In this document: positions 43,512 to 52,471 of the stretch, piece by piece
Layout of the letters: every line of letters starts with the position of its first letter
How positions within the stretch are numbered: position 1 is the first letter of the stretch
Source: GCA-2731375 sp964344935
Lineage (GTDB): Bacteria; Pseudomonadota; Alphaproteobacteria; GCA-2731375
Direction: 5' to 3'
NCBI GenBank assembly: GCA_964344935.1
Contig: CAYFPL010000001.1
Span: 868,001 to 932,000, forward strand
DNA: 64,000 bases
Program-made: the position numbers and the translations under genes
The notes under the pieces: generated by a model
Database searches by the model: none
Told to the model about the DNA's origin: nothing
What the model saw: the letters and a program-made list of their open reading frames with translations, nothing else

Positions 43512-45101
43512 CTAGACCGCCCGTTCCTGAGCCATGCGGCGCAACTCGGCCCGTTGGATTTTGGTGCCGTTGGCGCTTTGCGTGGTGGGAAAGGTATCCA
43601 GGGCAAAAATCCGTATGGGCGCCTTGAAACGGGCCAGGCCGTCCAGGCAATGCTGGCGCAGGCGATCCTCGTCAAACGCGGCATCCGCCTGCATGATAAC
43701 GAAACCTACGGCCCGGATGCTGCCATCCGCCATTTTAACGCCCACCACCTGGGCATCGGCCACGCTGGCGTGCTCGATCAGATGGTTTTCGATTTCCGCC
43801 GGGCTGACCAGGAAACCGCCCAGGCGCAGGACATCACCCATGCGCTGGAGGTAAAGAAACCGCCCATCCTCGGTCAATTCCCCCAAATCCCCGGAACGCA
43901 AAAAACCATCCTCGGTGAACTCTTCCGCCGTGGCTTCCGGATTCAAGTAATACTCCTTCATCAACGACGGCCCTTTGAGTTCCAATTCACCGGGTTCGCC
44001 CGGACCAAGCAGGGCGCCCGTTTCGGGGTCGCGGACCCTGACTTCCGAAAGCCCGCTGATGGGCCGGCCGCCGCCGGCAATACGTTTGCCGAGGGGCAGA
44101 TCCATGGGCTGTACGGCGAACAGGGCCTGTACCTCGCTCATACCGTAAAGGCCCACCATTCTTATGCCGCGCGCTTCGGCCCGTTCCGCCATTTCCGCGT
44201 AGTTCGTAGCGAAGGCAGCACTGCCAACGAAACGCAGGTTCGGCAGCGGGAACTCTTGGGGGTTGTTGTCCATGATCGACTGGATCATGTCGTCGGTGGC
44301 ATTGAAATTGACCACGTTATGACGCTCTGACAACGCCACGGTTTCCTTGGGGTCGAACGAGGCCGTCAATACTGTCGGCTGGCCCGAGGCCAGGCCGGCC
44401 ATGATCTGGGTATATCCAAAGACGCCGCACAGGGGCATCATCTGCAACAAGGCGCCGTTGGATGTGGAATAGCCGAAACCGTCGGCTACCAGCCGGGCGT
44501 GCCGGGATATGCTGCCCTGGGTGTGCAGGACAAATTTCGGCGCCTTGGTGGTGCCGGACGTGGTGAAGATATTACAGCCTAGGTCCGGGTCGGCATGGTC
44601 CGCCCCATACGCTTCGCACTGTACAAGTTCGTCGTAGTTCAGGCGGGCGCAATGGCCCACGGCACCCGGAATGGCATCAACTTTGGCGCCCTCGTCATAG
44701 AGGATGATCGTCTTGAGGCCGGCCAGGGCATCCGCATCCGCTGCCGCCAGCAGGCCAAGAAAGTCAATCTCGCGAAAGCCGGGCCACATAACCAGAACCT
44801 CCGCACCCGAACGGCGGATGATGTCCGAGACCTCGACAGAACGAAACCGTGTGTTGACCGCCACGGCAATCGCGCCCAATCGACAGCAGCCAAGACACAA
44901 CGCCATGTAAGCCGGACAATTGGGCAGCCAAAGGGCGACCCGGTCGCCTTCACCGATGCCAAGTCCGGCAAGCAATGTGGCGGCACGGCGGCCCTCATCA
45001 TCAAGGTCGGCGAAACTGACTGCTTCATCATGATAAATGATCGCGGCGTCAGATCCGCGATCATTGGCCAGATCCGCCAAAAGGGCGGTAACCGTGTCCA
45101 T
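43512..45101 (-). CDS. AMP-binding protein (acyl-CoA synthetase/ligase)
   Basis: ANL superfamily adenylate-forming enzyme, 529 residues. It shows the P-loop TTSGTTKAPK, the A5 motif YGMSEVQ, the A7 motif SGDLGEL, hinge RMGDVLRLGGFLVSP and the C-terminal catalytic Lys in ANGTKIQR. This is the layout of medium- or long-chain fatty acid or aromatic acid:CoA ligases. The substrate pocket cannot be read with confidence. It is the second gene of a short run DUF6166 - ligase (18-base gap); the bicupin gene lies 114 bases further on. Confidence 0.9.
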   Translation of the reverse strand: MDTVTALLADLANDRGSDAAIIYHDEAVSFADLDDEGRRAATLLAGLGIGEGDRVALWLPNCPAYMALCLGCCRLGAIAVAVNTRFRSVEVSDIIRRSGAEVLVMWPGFREIDFLGLLAAADADALAGLKTIILYDEGAKVDAIPGAVGHCARLNYDELVQCEAYGADHADPDLGCNIFTTSGTTKAPKFVLHTQGSISRHARLVADGFGYSTSNGALLQMMPLCGVFGYTQIMAGLASGQPTVLTASFDPKETVALSERHNVVNFNATDDMIQSIMDNNPQEFPLPNLRFVGSAAFATNYAEMAERAEARGIRMVGLYGMSEVQALFAVQPMDLPLGKRIAGGGRPISGLSEVRVRDPETGALLGPGEPGELELKGPSLMKEYYLNPEATAEEFTEDGFLRSGDLGELTEDGRFLYLQRMGDVLRLGGFLVSPAEIENHLIEHASVADAQVVGVKMADGSIRAVGFVIMQADAAFDEDRLRQHCLDGLARFKAPIRIFALDTFPTTQSANGTKIQRAELRRMAQERAV

Positions 45102-45119
45102 GTTGCTGCCGACTCCCTA

Positions 45120-45464
45120 CTAGATCTCGCCCTTGACCTTGCGCATCAAGGTTTTCAGGTCCATAGGCACGACCGCGGTTTCGCCGATCCGCTGGTCGAT
45201 CTCCTCACTGCTTAGGCGCCAGTTGTCGCTCTCGATCTCGGCAATGAAAACCTGCATGAACTGGCGATAGTTGCGTAGCGCGGTCTCTGCATCCGCATGA
45301 TCGGCCAGAATGGCCAAGGCCAGTTGCGACGGCCCGCTCCCCTCATAGCCCCATTCGAATCCACCGGCCCGAAAATCGCGCAAGTCGATGCGCGCATCCA
45401 AGGCTTGACCGTCCACGGTTACGGTCGTCCCTTCGCCGATCCTTTGCCCTTCATAGATCTTCAT
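45120..45464 (-). CDS. DUF6166-like protein
   Basis: 114-residue protein resembling DUF6166. The characteristic parts are the N-terminal KIYEGQRIGEGTTVTVDG and the core FEWGYEGSGPSQLALAIL, followed by an AxxxYRQFMQ helix. The ATG at 45462-45464 starts the conserved region; an extension upstream is possible but unlike the family. Function unknown. It lies 23 bases after PhzF and 18 before the acyl-CoA ligase gene. Confidence 0.75.
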   Translation of the reverse strand: MKIYEGQRIGEGTTVTVDGQALDARIDLRDFRAGGFEWGYEGSGPSQLALAILADHADAETALRNYRQFMQVFIAEIESDNWRLSSEEIDQRIGETAVVPMDLKTLMRKVKGEI

Positions 45465-45487
45465 GACGTCATCATAACGCGTGAAGG

Positions 45488-46282
45488 CTAGCCGGGCACC
45501 TCTATCTGGCCCTGCATGTAAAAGGCACAATGGCCACTCAATATCACGCGGTCGCCATCCAACTTGCAGCCCACATCACCGCCACGAGCCGAAATTTGCC
45601 GCGCCGTCAATTGTCCTTTGCCCAAACGTTCCGCCCAATAGGGCGCCAATGTGCAGTGGGCCGAGCCGGTCACTGGGTCTTCGTCGATGCCCGACATGGG
45701 CGCGAAGAAACGCGAGACGAAGTCCACCTCGTCGCCCGGCGCCGTGACGATCACGTTGGCGCCAAGGCTGGCAAACCGGGGGGACAGCTCGGCCACCTGC
45801 GCCTCGCTCTCGAAGACCAACAGCAGGTAAGGGGCGCCGTGCATTTCGCGAATGGGATAGCATTCCAGCGGCATCACACCCATTGCGGAGATCAATGCCG
45901 GCGATGGCTCGATCGACAAGCCTGGTGCAAGAACGGGAAAATCCATGGCAAGGCCGTCACCGTCGCGAAATACCTGAAGCTCCCCGGAGCGGGTTTGAAA
46001 TACTGCCTTTTTGGCCTCTGAATTCAGGTGGTTCAGAATGACATGACCAGTTGCCAGAGTGGCATGGCCGCAGAGGTCGACTTCCACTGCCGGAGTGAAC
46101 CAGCGCAACGCATATTCATCACCTTCGGCAACGAAAAACGCCGTTTCCGAGAGATTGTTCTCCAATGCAATCGCCTGCAGGACATCGTCCGCCAACCAGT
46201 CTTCCAGCGGACAGACCGCAGCCGGATTGCCCCCGAACGGCGCCTTAGTGAAGGCGTCGATTTGATAAATCGGAATCTGCAC
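45488..46282 (-). CDS. PhzF family phenazine biosynthesis-like isomerase
   Basis: 264-residue protein of the PhzF/diaminopimelate epimerase-like fold. Family signs are IPIYQIDAFTKAPFGGNPAAV at the N terminus, the catalytic Glu46 in NNLSETAFF, DLCGHATLATGHV, and the C-terminal ATP-less domain with DEDPVTGSAHCTLAPYW. The GTG at 46280-46282 is preferred because GGGAGG lies 7 bases upstream; an ATG five codons earlier overlaps that ribosome site. Phenazine synthesis genes are absent, so this is one of the many PhzF homologues of unknown isomerase function. Confidence 0.9.
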   Translation of the reverse strand: MQIPIYQIDAFTKAPFGGNPAAVCPLEDWLADDVLQAIALENNLSETAFFVAEGDEYALRWFTPAVEVDLCGHATLATGHVILNHLNSEAKKAVFQTRSGELQVFRDGDGLAMDFPVLAPGLSIEPSPALISAMGVMPLECYPIREMHGAPYLLLVFESEAQVAELSPRFASLGANVIVTAPGDEVDFVSRFFAPMSGIDEDPVTGSAHCTLAPYWAERLGKGQLTARQISARGGDVGCKLDGDRVILSGHCAFYMQGQIEVPG

Positions 46283-46363
46283 AGCAAAGCCTCCCATAAA
46301 CCCGGCGCAGGTTATGAAACTCGGCCTTCGCCGTCCATTCCCAATTCGCCCTTGAAAGGCGGT

Positions 46364-47326
46364 CTATTCGATGATGATCCGGGCGTTTGAAATGCCGTCT
46401 TTGATGATCTGCTGCAAGACCCTGTCGGCGGCCTCAACCGAGGGCAGCGGACCCAGGTGGACGCGGAACATTTCCTGCCCCTTGATGAAGACATTGATGA
46501 TCCGCGACGGCGCGATATAGGCCAGCCGCGCTTGCAGGCGGGAGGCATTTTGCGCCACAGCAAAGGCGCCTGCCTGGACGAATATGCTGGATGGACCCAC
46601 AGGTCGTTGTTCTACCTGCTCCGGCTTCGAGGTCGGCGCTGTCAAGGGACCGGCATTGGCGATCCTGACCTTCCCTGAACCGCTGGCAGGCGCCGACGAC
46701 GTCGACTTCAGGCCGGGGGGCGGCGCCAGGGTCTGTGCAATGACATTGCCTCGCGGCAAGGCGGGCAATGCGTTTCTTTGTTCTGGCGGCGTAACCGCCC
46801 GTTTGGCCACCACCTGGGTCTTGGGTTGATCGATTATGGTGACCCGAACTTTCGCGGTGCCTTGTTTATAGAAGCCCAGCAACTGCGCGGCCCGACGCGA
46901 AACATCGATGATCCGGCCATGCACGAAGGGGCCACGGTCGTTGACTTTCAAAACGATCGAACGGCCGTTGCCTAGGTTGGTGACACGCACCCGAACCGGC
47001 ATGGGCAAGGTCTTGTGCGCCGCCGTCAGGTCATTCATGTCGTAGATTTCGCCGTTCGCAGTTCGCCGGCCATGAAACGGTTCGCCATACCACGATGCGA
47101 TGCCCGTCTGGTCGTACTTGGGGTCTTCGTGAGGATAGTACCAGACGCCTTTGACTTGATATGGCTTGCCAATCTTGTAGGTGCCGGCGGAGGCGCTGGG
47201 TTTCTCGGCGTTGGCGCGGCTCAACTGCTTTGCCACATGGACAGCCAGCTGGCTCTCCGCACAGGCAGAAAGCGCTAGGCCGCTCAGCAGCAAAACGACC
47301 AGCCGCCAAATCCCGACTGCTTTCAT
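46364..47326 (-). CDS. rlpA: septal ring lytic transglycosylase RlpA family protein with SPOR domain
   Basis: Outer-membrane lipoprotein of 320 residues. Lipobox LSAC puts the acylated Cys at residue 22. The double-psi beta-barrel domain contains GIASWYGEPFHGRRTANGE (with the catalytic Asp in LKVNDRGPF) and the C-terminal SPOR domain runs from about residue 243 (SIFVQAGAF). The enzyme cleaves naked glycan strands during division and the SPOR domain targets septal peptidoglycan. The gene lies next to an MltB-family transglycosylase 34 bases upstream on the same strand, a related cell-wall function. Confidence 0.92.
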   Translation of the reverse strand: MKAVGIWRLVVLLLSGLALSACAESQLAVHVAKQLSRANAEKPSASAGTYKIGKPYQVKGVWYYPHEDPKYDQTGIASWYGEPFHGRRTANGEIYDMNDLTAAHKTLPMPVRVRVTNLGNGRSIVLKVNDRGPFVHGRIIDVSRRAAQLLGFYKQGTAKVRVTIIDQPKTQVVAKRAVTPPEQRNALPALPRGNVIAQTLAPPPGLKSTSSAPASGSGKVRIANAGPLTAPTSKPEQVEQRPVGPSSIFVQAGAFAVAQNASRLQARLAYIAPSRIINVFIKGQEMFRVHLGPLPSVEAADRVLQQIIKDGISNARIIIE

Positions 47327-47360
47327 GATTTACCGCCCCCCAAGGTCATGAAAGGGCCTT

Positions 47361-48332
47361 TCATCCGCCCGCGCCGATCCCGTCCGACAGCAGGCCAACG
47401 GCAATGGCAAAATATGTCGAACGGTTCCAGCGCAGTGTGGTCCGATAATTGTTGTAGACCATGTAGGCAGGCGACATTTTACCCTTCTCCGGCAGCACAA
47501 TGGAGGCCATCAGTTGCCGGCTGGGCAGGTCACTGCCGTCGGCGCGCCGCACGCCGAGGGCCTGCCAATCGCCGATCTGTTTCCGCACCTTTAGGTTGGC
47601 CAGCTTAGGGTCGAAGTCGCTGGGCAAGGTCACTTCCCGCCCCCAGGTTTGATCATTCCGCCAACCAGATTTCTTCAAGTAGTTGGCCGCAGACGCGAAT
47701 ACATCCTCTCTTGTGGTCCAGATATCTCGCCTGCCGTCGCCGTTGTAATCGAGGGCATGGGCCAGGAACGACGAAGGCATAAACTGGCATTGCCCCATGG
47801 CGCCGGCCCACGAACCCACCATATCCTTGGGCGCGATGTGGCCTTCGTTGAGGATGCGCAGGGCATTTAATAGTTCCTTGCGGAAATAGGCGCTGCGTCG
47901 GCCGTCATGGGCCAGGGTCGCCAGAGCCGGGATCACCTTGAAGCCGCCGGTGACCCGTCCAAAATCTGTCTCGATGCCCCAGAGGGCGACGATAAACCGC
48001 GGCTGCACACCGATCTTGGCGCCGATTTCCTCCAGCAGGGCCCGATTGGCCTGCAGTTTGGCCCGGCCCTTTTTGATCCGCGAGGGCGGGACAACCCGGT
48101 CGCGGTATTGCGTGAAGGTCAATGTGAATTCCGGCTGCCGCCGGTCCAATTCGATGACCCTTGGGATCGGCGCGATGCTGTCGAGCGCGGCTTGCAGCGT
48201 CGCTTCGGAAATGCCCCTGGACTGGGCTTCCGCGCGCAATTCTTTGAGCCAGGCTTGAAAGTTCTGAGCCGCGGCCGGTTGGGTCAACAAAAGCAGTGCC
48301 GACAGCAAGATACCGCTGCGAAGCAAATTCAA
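47361..48332 (-). CDS. lytic murein transglycosylase, MltB family
   Basis: 323-residue periplasmic enzyme that cleaves peptidoglycan with formation of anhydro-muramic acid. It starts at a TTG (48330-48332) with AAGGA upstream, giving a clean signal peptide (NLLRSGILLSALLLLTQPAAAQ) without the Cys of a lipoprotein. The catalytic Glu is in ALWGIETDFGR; GAMGQCQFMPSSF and DYNGDGRRDIW follow, as in SltB/MltB proteins. It lacks the C-terminal peptidoglycan-binding domain present in some relatives. Confidence 0.91.
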   Translation of the reverse strand: MNLLRSGILLSALLLLTQPAAAQNFQAWLKELRAEAQSRGISEATLQAALDSIAPIPRVIELDRRQPEFTLTFTQYRDRVVPPSRIKKGRAKLQANRALLEEIGAKIGVQPRFIVALWGIETDFGRVTGGFKVIPALATLAHDGRRSAYFRKELLNALRILNEGHIAPKDMVGSWAGAMGQCQFMPSSFLAHALDYNGDGRRDIWTTREDVFASAANYLKKSGWRNDQTWGREVTLPSDFDPKLANLKVRKQIGDWQALGVRRADGSDLPSRQLMASIVLPEKGKMSPAYMVYNNYRTTLRWNRSTYFAIAVGLLSDGIGAGG

Positions 48333-48431
48333 CTCAAGTATCCTTTCCCATCGACCCCTACCGCAACAGCTTGTGCCATGAACGGGCCGCGACGACAAGG
48401 TGTTGTGGTTGGGAGCGGTTTCTGGGCGGTC

Positions 48432-49562
48432 TTATGACCCTCCCACACCTTTCTCGGCGGCGGCTGCAAAGGCATCGATGCCGATGTCCGCGCGAAAGTC
48501 CGCCGTGGCCTCTGCTTTCGCGTCTTCCAAGGGAATACCGGTAGAATCGGCGACCCGGTCAATGGCGTTGAATAGGGCAGCCACGGCCGCCGTGTCGGTC
48601 AACGCGGCCCCGCCCATGGCTGTGGCGATATCCGCCCGTGCTGACGCCAGTTCCTCTGGATCATCGCCCAAAACCGCCGTTGCGAAGCGAATCAGTCTGG
48701 CCCCATCCGGAATACCGCCGTCACTTGGTGTCTCGTCGCCCACCATGACTGAAAGATCATATTCACCACCATCATTCTTGCCGCTCGCACGGAGCAGTTG
48801 CCCATGGCTGGTGGTTCAATAGACACACTGGTTCAGGGCCGAAACGCGGCCCGCCACCAGTTCAATCTGGGCATGGTTTATGGCCCGGTACTCGTTGTCG
48901 AAATCCCGCATCGCCTCCGCCGGCAGATACTGGTTTACCACCAGATCAAAAAAGCCTTTGACCGAGGCCGGCACCAGGGACATGGCCTGATAGATGTGCG
49001 CCGCCGCGGGCCGGCCGGCGTAGAGATCCTCGTCCTCCGTGCCGATGGCATCTTCCGGCGCCAGCGTTGAAACCCAGGCCATCTGGCGTCTTGCCGCCGC
49101 CGGTCGCCACCTCGACGGCTCTCCAGATTGTGCCGCCGGCAAGGGCCAAGGATCCATCCCCAAGCCTTTGGTGAAGGTGTCGATGGCAACAATGTTGGCG
49201 ATGACGCCGACCGTCTCCACATAGCGTTCTTCGACCATGCCAGCCTCGCGCAGACCCTCGTACCAGGCCCGACTCAGGCGGCCGGGATCGGAGCGGATGC
49301 GGTGGACCTGCTCCACCTCTAAATCCGACAATTGGCCTGTATGGTTATGGCTGCCTTCTACCGCATTCGGTGAGAGGGCTTCCTTGCGGGCCCGGCAAAG
49401 CTCGCAATCCTCTGCAGCGCGCGCTTCGGCCGCAATAGCGATGCGCTCGGCCCCGCTCAGCCAAGTGCCCGGCTGGCCCAGGCGCTGCCATGCCCTGCGA
49501 TGGGCGGCGGTGACCTCGTCACGCACCGGCCATGCCAGGGCTTGGTAATCGATGTCTGTCAT
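48432..49562 (-). CDS. AhpD-like alkylhydroperoxidase/carboxymuconolactone decarboxylase family selenoprotein (in-frame UGA = Sec249)
   Basis: One 376-residue frame if the TGA at 48816-48818 is read as selenocysteine. The first 248 codons end QCVY; after the TGA the same frame continues TTSHGQLLRASG and stays open for 127 more codons to the stop at 48432. The site aligns with the AhpD active site: Glu234, 11 residues, Cys246, 2 residues, Sec249, 3 residues, His253, identical in spacing to the E-C-C-H tetrad of AhpD. A second CxxC (C53/C56, CELC) lies near the N terminus, and the C-terminal part has the GARLIRFATAVL module seen on related proteins. AhpD-like selenoproteins are known from marine bacteria. 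A sequencing error of TGC or TGT is the alternative, but the stem-loop after the TGA argues against it. Confidence 0.82.
48766..48814 (-). promoter_or_regulatory. candidate bacterial SECIS element
   Basis: In the mRNA after the UGA (first base = 1), CUGCUC (19-24) pairs with GAGCGG (30-35) around the loop CGUGC, whose second base is G; CCACCA (2-7) pairs with UGGUGG (45-50) as a lower stem. The apical loop is 24 bases after the UGA, inside the 16-37 window usual for bacterial SECIS elements. A competing hairpin with loop UGGGCAAC lies closer to the UGA. Structure was judged by eye only. Confidence 0.5.
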
Positions 49563-49684
49563 GTCTCTTACCCCAGGTTTTCTTCGGGTACGTCTTAACT
49601 TGCACAGCATACTTGCATTCCACCGCGCATGGGTGAAATCTATGGCAGCGAAAACATTAATCAAAATTTCGGGAGGATGGGCAG

Positions 49685-50176
49685 ATGACCCTCGTATTGA
49701 CAAGCCAGAGTTTCCAGGACGGTGACTATCTTGGCAACGACCATATCCTGTCGGAGGCCTATGGCTTCGGCTGCGCGGGCGGCAACCAATCACCGCAATT
49801 ATCATGGTCCGGCGCGCCGGAAGGCACCAAGAGTTTTGCTCTCACCTGTTTCGATCCTGATGCACCTACGGGCAGCGGCTTTTGGCATTGGGTGGCGGTG
49901 AACATTCCCGCAAATGTCAGTGAACTGGCGCTCAACGCTTCGGCCGACGGTATGCCCGCCGGTACGCTCGAGACCCGTACCGATTTTGGCGCACCGGGCT
50001 ATGGTGGCCCCTGCCCGCCAGAAGGCGATCATCCCCACCGCTATCTCTTCAACCTGCATGCGGTAGGCGAAGAGGCCTTGCCGGTGGACGCGGACACTTC
50101 CGCCGCCGTGGTCGGCTTCATGCTGCACTTCAATACCATCGAGAAGGCCGCTCTAATGGGTCTTTACAAACGCTAG
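49685..50176 (+). CDS. YbhB/YbcL family Raf kinase inhibitor-like protein
   Basis: 163-residue phosphatidylethanolamine-binding-protein fold. It shows the ligand-site segments GGNQSPQLSWSGAPEGTKSFALTCFDPDAPTGSGFWHWVAVNIP as consecutive strands, and PPEGDHPHRYLFNLHAVG with the PxxxxHRY motif. The start follows GGGAGGATGGGCAG, a very strong ribosome site. Bacterial YbhB/YbcL proteins are of unknown function. It is divergent from the selenoprotein gene with 122 bases between. Confidence 0.92.
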   Translation: MTLVLTSQSFQDGDYLGNDHILSEAYGFGCAGGNQSPQLSWSGAPEGTKSFALTCFDPDAPTGSGFWHWVAVNIPANVSELALNASADGMPAGTLETRTDFGAPGYGGPCPPEGDHPHRYLFNLHAVGEEALPVDADTSAAVVGFMLHFNTIEKAALMGLYKR

Positions 50177-50216
50177 ACGACCCATCCGGAGCAGGAACCA
50201 AAGACCAAACGGCAGC

Positions 50217-51485
50217 TTACCCAGGGCTGAATTCGCCTAGTGCCTGGTCGAGAATGGCCATGGCGGCATCGATCTCGTCCTCGCTGACCGTCAGGGGCGG
50301 TGCGATACGGAATATGGCGGCCGTGGCCCGACGGCCGATATTGAGGCAAGCGCCCAGTTCCAGGCAACGCCGGCTAACCGCCATGCCAATATCATGCGCC
50401 GGCGTCTTCGAACCCCGGTCCGTGACCAGCTCGATGCCCTGTAGCAGGCCGCGGCCGCGTACATCGCCGATCAGAACGTGGCGCTGCTGCAAGGCTTCCA
50501 ACTGCGCCCGCAGGTATGCGCCCAATTCCCTGGCCCGCGCAGCCAGGTGGTCACGGATAACGATCTCCACCACTTTGCGCCCCACCGCCGCCGGCAGGGG
50601 GTCGGCGGCGTGGGTGGTGTAGAACAGATACCCCTTGTCATAGCAATCCTGTTCGATGGCGGTTGACGTGATTGTGGCGGAAAGCGGCAGTCCAGCACCG
50701 AGGGTTTTTGACAGGCAAAGAATGTCCGGCACCACGCCGTCCCGTTCGAAAGCGAAATTGTGCCCGGTGCGACCCATTCCGGTCTGGGCCTCGTCGAGGA
50801 TCAGCAACATGCCCCGTTCATGCGCCTTGTCCCGCAGCGCAGCCAAGTAGCCATCCGGCAGTTCGATGATTCCCCCTGAACTGAGGATGGGTTCCACCAG
50901 AACCGCCGCCATTTGTCCGGTGCTTTGCCGGTCGATCATCTCCCAGCCAAATTCGAACTCTGCCCGCCAATCATAATCGCCACTCCGACTGAAGGGCGAT
51001 CGGTAGGCATGCGGTGTCGGCAAAGTAAGAACGCCGGGCAACGTGGGCCCGTGACCCCGCCGGCCGCCGGAATAGGTGGCCGCCGCCGCCCCGCCCGTGA
51101 CCCCGTGCCAGGAACGGTCGAAGGCGACAACCTCGAAACCGCCGGTATAGGTTTTGGCCATGCGTAACGCGGCCTCGTTCGCTTCGCCGCCAGTGGACAA
51201 CGGCAGGACCCGGTCCAGGGCCGCCGGTAGCATGGCGCTCAATTCCTCTGCAAAGGCAATGACGGGCTCCGAGAGAAAACTGCTGTGCAGGTGATCCAGG
51301 TTCTCGGCCATCTCGCTGACAACGGCGGCAATCTCGCGATGGCCATGGCCAAGGATGGCGCTCATCTGGCCGGACGTGAAATCCAGGATCGCCCGGCCGT
51401 CAAGGTCATAGACATAGGCACCCTCGGCCCGGGCAATGGTTATTTCGGCGAAATCGCCGCCGTATCTGAAGATGCTCGCACTCAT
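50217..51485 (-). CDS. aspartate aminotransferase family protein (class III; 2,2-dialkylglycine decarboxylase-like)
   Basis: Fold type I class III PLP enzyme, 422 residues. PLP Lys is in LSKTLGAGLPLSA, with LILDEAQTGMGRTG (Asp contacting the pyridine N) and the N-terminal DLDGRAILDFTSGQMSAILGHGH. The SKTLGAGLPLSA stretch and overall layout are closest to 2,2-dialkylglycine decarboxylase; ornithine-type transaminase remains possible. The ATG at 51485 has GGGGAAAA upstream and overlaps the GNAT stop by 4 bases. Confidence 0.88.
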   Translation of the reverse strand: MSASIFRYGGDFAEITIARAEGAYVYDLDGRAILDFTSGQMSAILGHGHREIAAVVSEMAENLDHLHSSFLSEPVIAFAEELSAMLPAALDRVLPLSTGGEANEAALRMAKTYTGGFEVVAFDRSWHGVTGGAAAATYSGGRRGHGPTLPGVLTLPTPHAYRSPFSRSGDYDWRAEFEFGWEMIDRQSTGQMAAVLVEPILSSGGIIELPDGYLAALRDKAHERGMLLILDEAQTGMGRTGHNFAFERDGVVPDILCLSKTLGAGLPLSATITSTAIEQDCYDKGYLFYTTHAADPLPAAVGRKVVEIVIRDHLAARARELGAYLRAQLEALQQRHVLIGDVRGRGLLQGIELVTDRGSKTPAHDIGMAVSRRCLELGACLNIGRRATAAIFRIAPPLTVSEDEIDAAMAILDQALGEFSPG

Positions 51486-52054
51486 GTATTTTCCCCACCC
51501 AGAGGCCGGTCGATAGCATAGAGGGAAAGATCGAATGTCTGCCGACGGGCGGCCGACCAGCGCTGGATCGCCTCTATATAAACCATCCCGCAATGCTCCA
51601 TGACCCGCCAAGAGGGCTCATTGTCGGGCCGGCAGGCGGCCGTGACCCGCCGCAGCGCCAACGCCTCGAAGCCCAGGGCAATGACGGCGGCGGCCGCTTC
51701 TCTGGCGTAGCCCCGGCCCTGATAAGGCCGGCCCACCCAATAGCCGATCTCCCCTTCGTCGGCACCGTTACGGGTCAGGGAAATCAAGCCCACCAGTTCG
51801 CCGCTTGCCCGCGCTATCATGGCGAAGAAAAAGCGCCGCTGGCCGCTCAACTCGTCCTCGGCCCAAGCGATGAAGTCGCGCGCCATGGCGGTTTCGTATG
51901 GATGGGGGATATCAAGGGTCCAGCGGGCGACCTCCCAGTCCCCGGCCAGTTTCGTGATGACCGGCGCGTCGGTGCGTTCCAAAGGTCGCAGTACCAGGTT
52001 TTCGCTGCGCAGGGGCGGGCGAAACGGAAGTTGCGGTATTTGGCGGCGCGACAT
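51482..52054 (-). CDS. GNAT family N-acetyltransferase (RimJ/RimL type)
   Basis: 190-residue acetyltransferase. It has the RimJ/RimL features LRPLERTDAPVITKLAGDWEVARWTLDIPHPY, GEIGYWVGRPYQGRGYAREAAAAVI (acetyl-CoA site) and DNEPSWRVMEHCGM. Such enzymes acetylate protein N termini, aminoglycosides or small amines. It begins 9 bases after the MutT gene and overlaps the aminotransferase, so it belongs to the run argJ - mutT - GNAT - aminotransferase. Confidence 0.9.
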   Translation of the reverse strand: MSRRQIPQLPFRPPLRSENLVLRPLERTDAPVITKLAGDWEVARWTLDIPHPYETAMARDFIAWAEDELSGQRRFFFAMIARASGELVGLISLTRNGADEGEIGYWVGRPYQGRGYAREAAAAVIALGFEALALRRVTAACRPDNEPSWRVMEHCGMVYIEAIQRWSAARRQTFDLSLYAIDRPLGGENT

Positions 52055-52063
52055 GTCTGGAAA

Positions 52064-52471
52064 TTAGAGCAGATCGCGCAACATGGCGACCAGGGGTCGA
52101 TCGGCGGGCGGCATGGGCAAATCACCCATGCGCATCGGCCGGATCCACTGGATTGCCTGGCCTTCCAACGATCTTGGCGTGCCGTCCCAGACCCGGCATA
52201 CAAAAAGAGGCATAAGAAGACGGAAGTCTTCGTAAGCGTGCGATGCGAACGTAAAGGGCGCGAGGCAGGCCTCGGTCACATCGATGTCCAGTTCTTCCTT
52301 CAATTCCCGGATCAGTGTTTCTTCAAGGTTTTCGCCGCCCTCTACCTTGCCGCCAGGAAATTCCCACAGGCCGGCCATGGCCTTGCCTTCGGGGCGTTGT
52401 TGCACCAGTACCCGGCCATCCACGTCCACCAGGGCGGCGGCGGCGACCAGGAGCAGGGGGAGTTCGGCCAT
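52064..52471 (-). CDS. mutT: 8-oxo-dGTP diphosphatase, MutT-type Nudix hydrolase
   Basis: 135-residue Nudix enzyme that removes oxidised dGTP from the nucleotide pool. The Nudix box fits G-x5-E-x7-R-E-U-x-E-E-x-G-U with GGKVEGGE...RELKEELDI. It has the MutT-like N terminus LLLVAAAALVDVDGRVLVQQRPEGKAMAGLWEFPGG in successive strands. The start overlaps the argJ stop by one base. In alphaproteobacteria argJ - mutT adjacency is common. Confidence 0.92.
   Translation of the reverse strand: MAELPLLLVAAAALVDVDGRVLVQQRPEGKAMAGLWEFPGGKVEGGENLEETLIRELKEELDIDVTEACLAPFTFASHAYEDFRLLMPLFVCRVWDGTPRSLEGQAIQWIRPMRMGDLPMPPADRPLVAMLRDLL

Noticed and set aside
45488..46282. Phenazine biosynthesis cluster around the PhzF homologue
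   Set aside because: No phzA-E or phzG homologues; neighbours are DUF6166, acyl-CoA ligase and RlpA.
48432..48746. Independent 104-residue gene starting at the ATG 48746
   Set aside because: It is in frame with the upstream gene across a single TGA, has no ribosome site of its own that I can see, and the 23 codons before the ATG complete an AhpD-like active site.
48788..48813. Closer hairpin after the UGA (loop UGGGCAAC) as the SECIS
   Set aside because: Its loop begins only 11 bases after the UGA, too close for the usual bacterial range; the more distal hairpin fits better.
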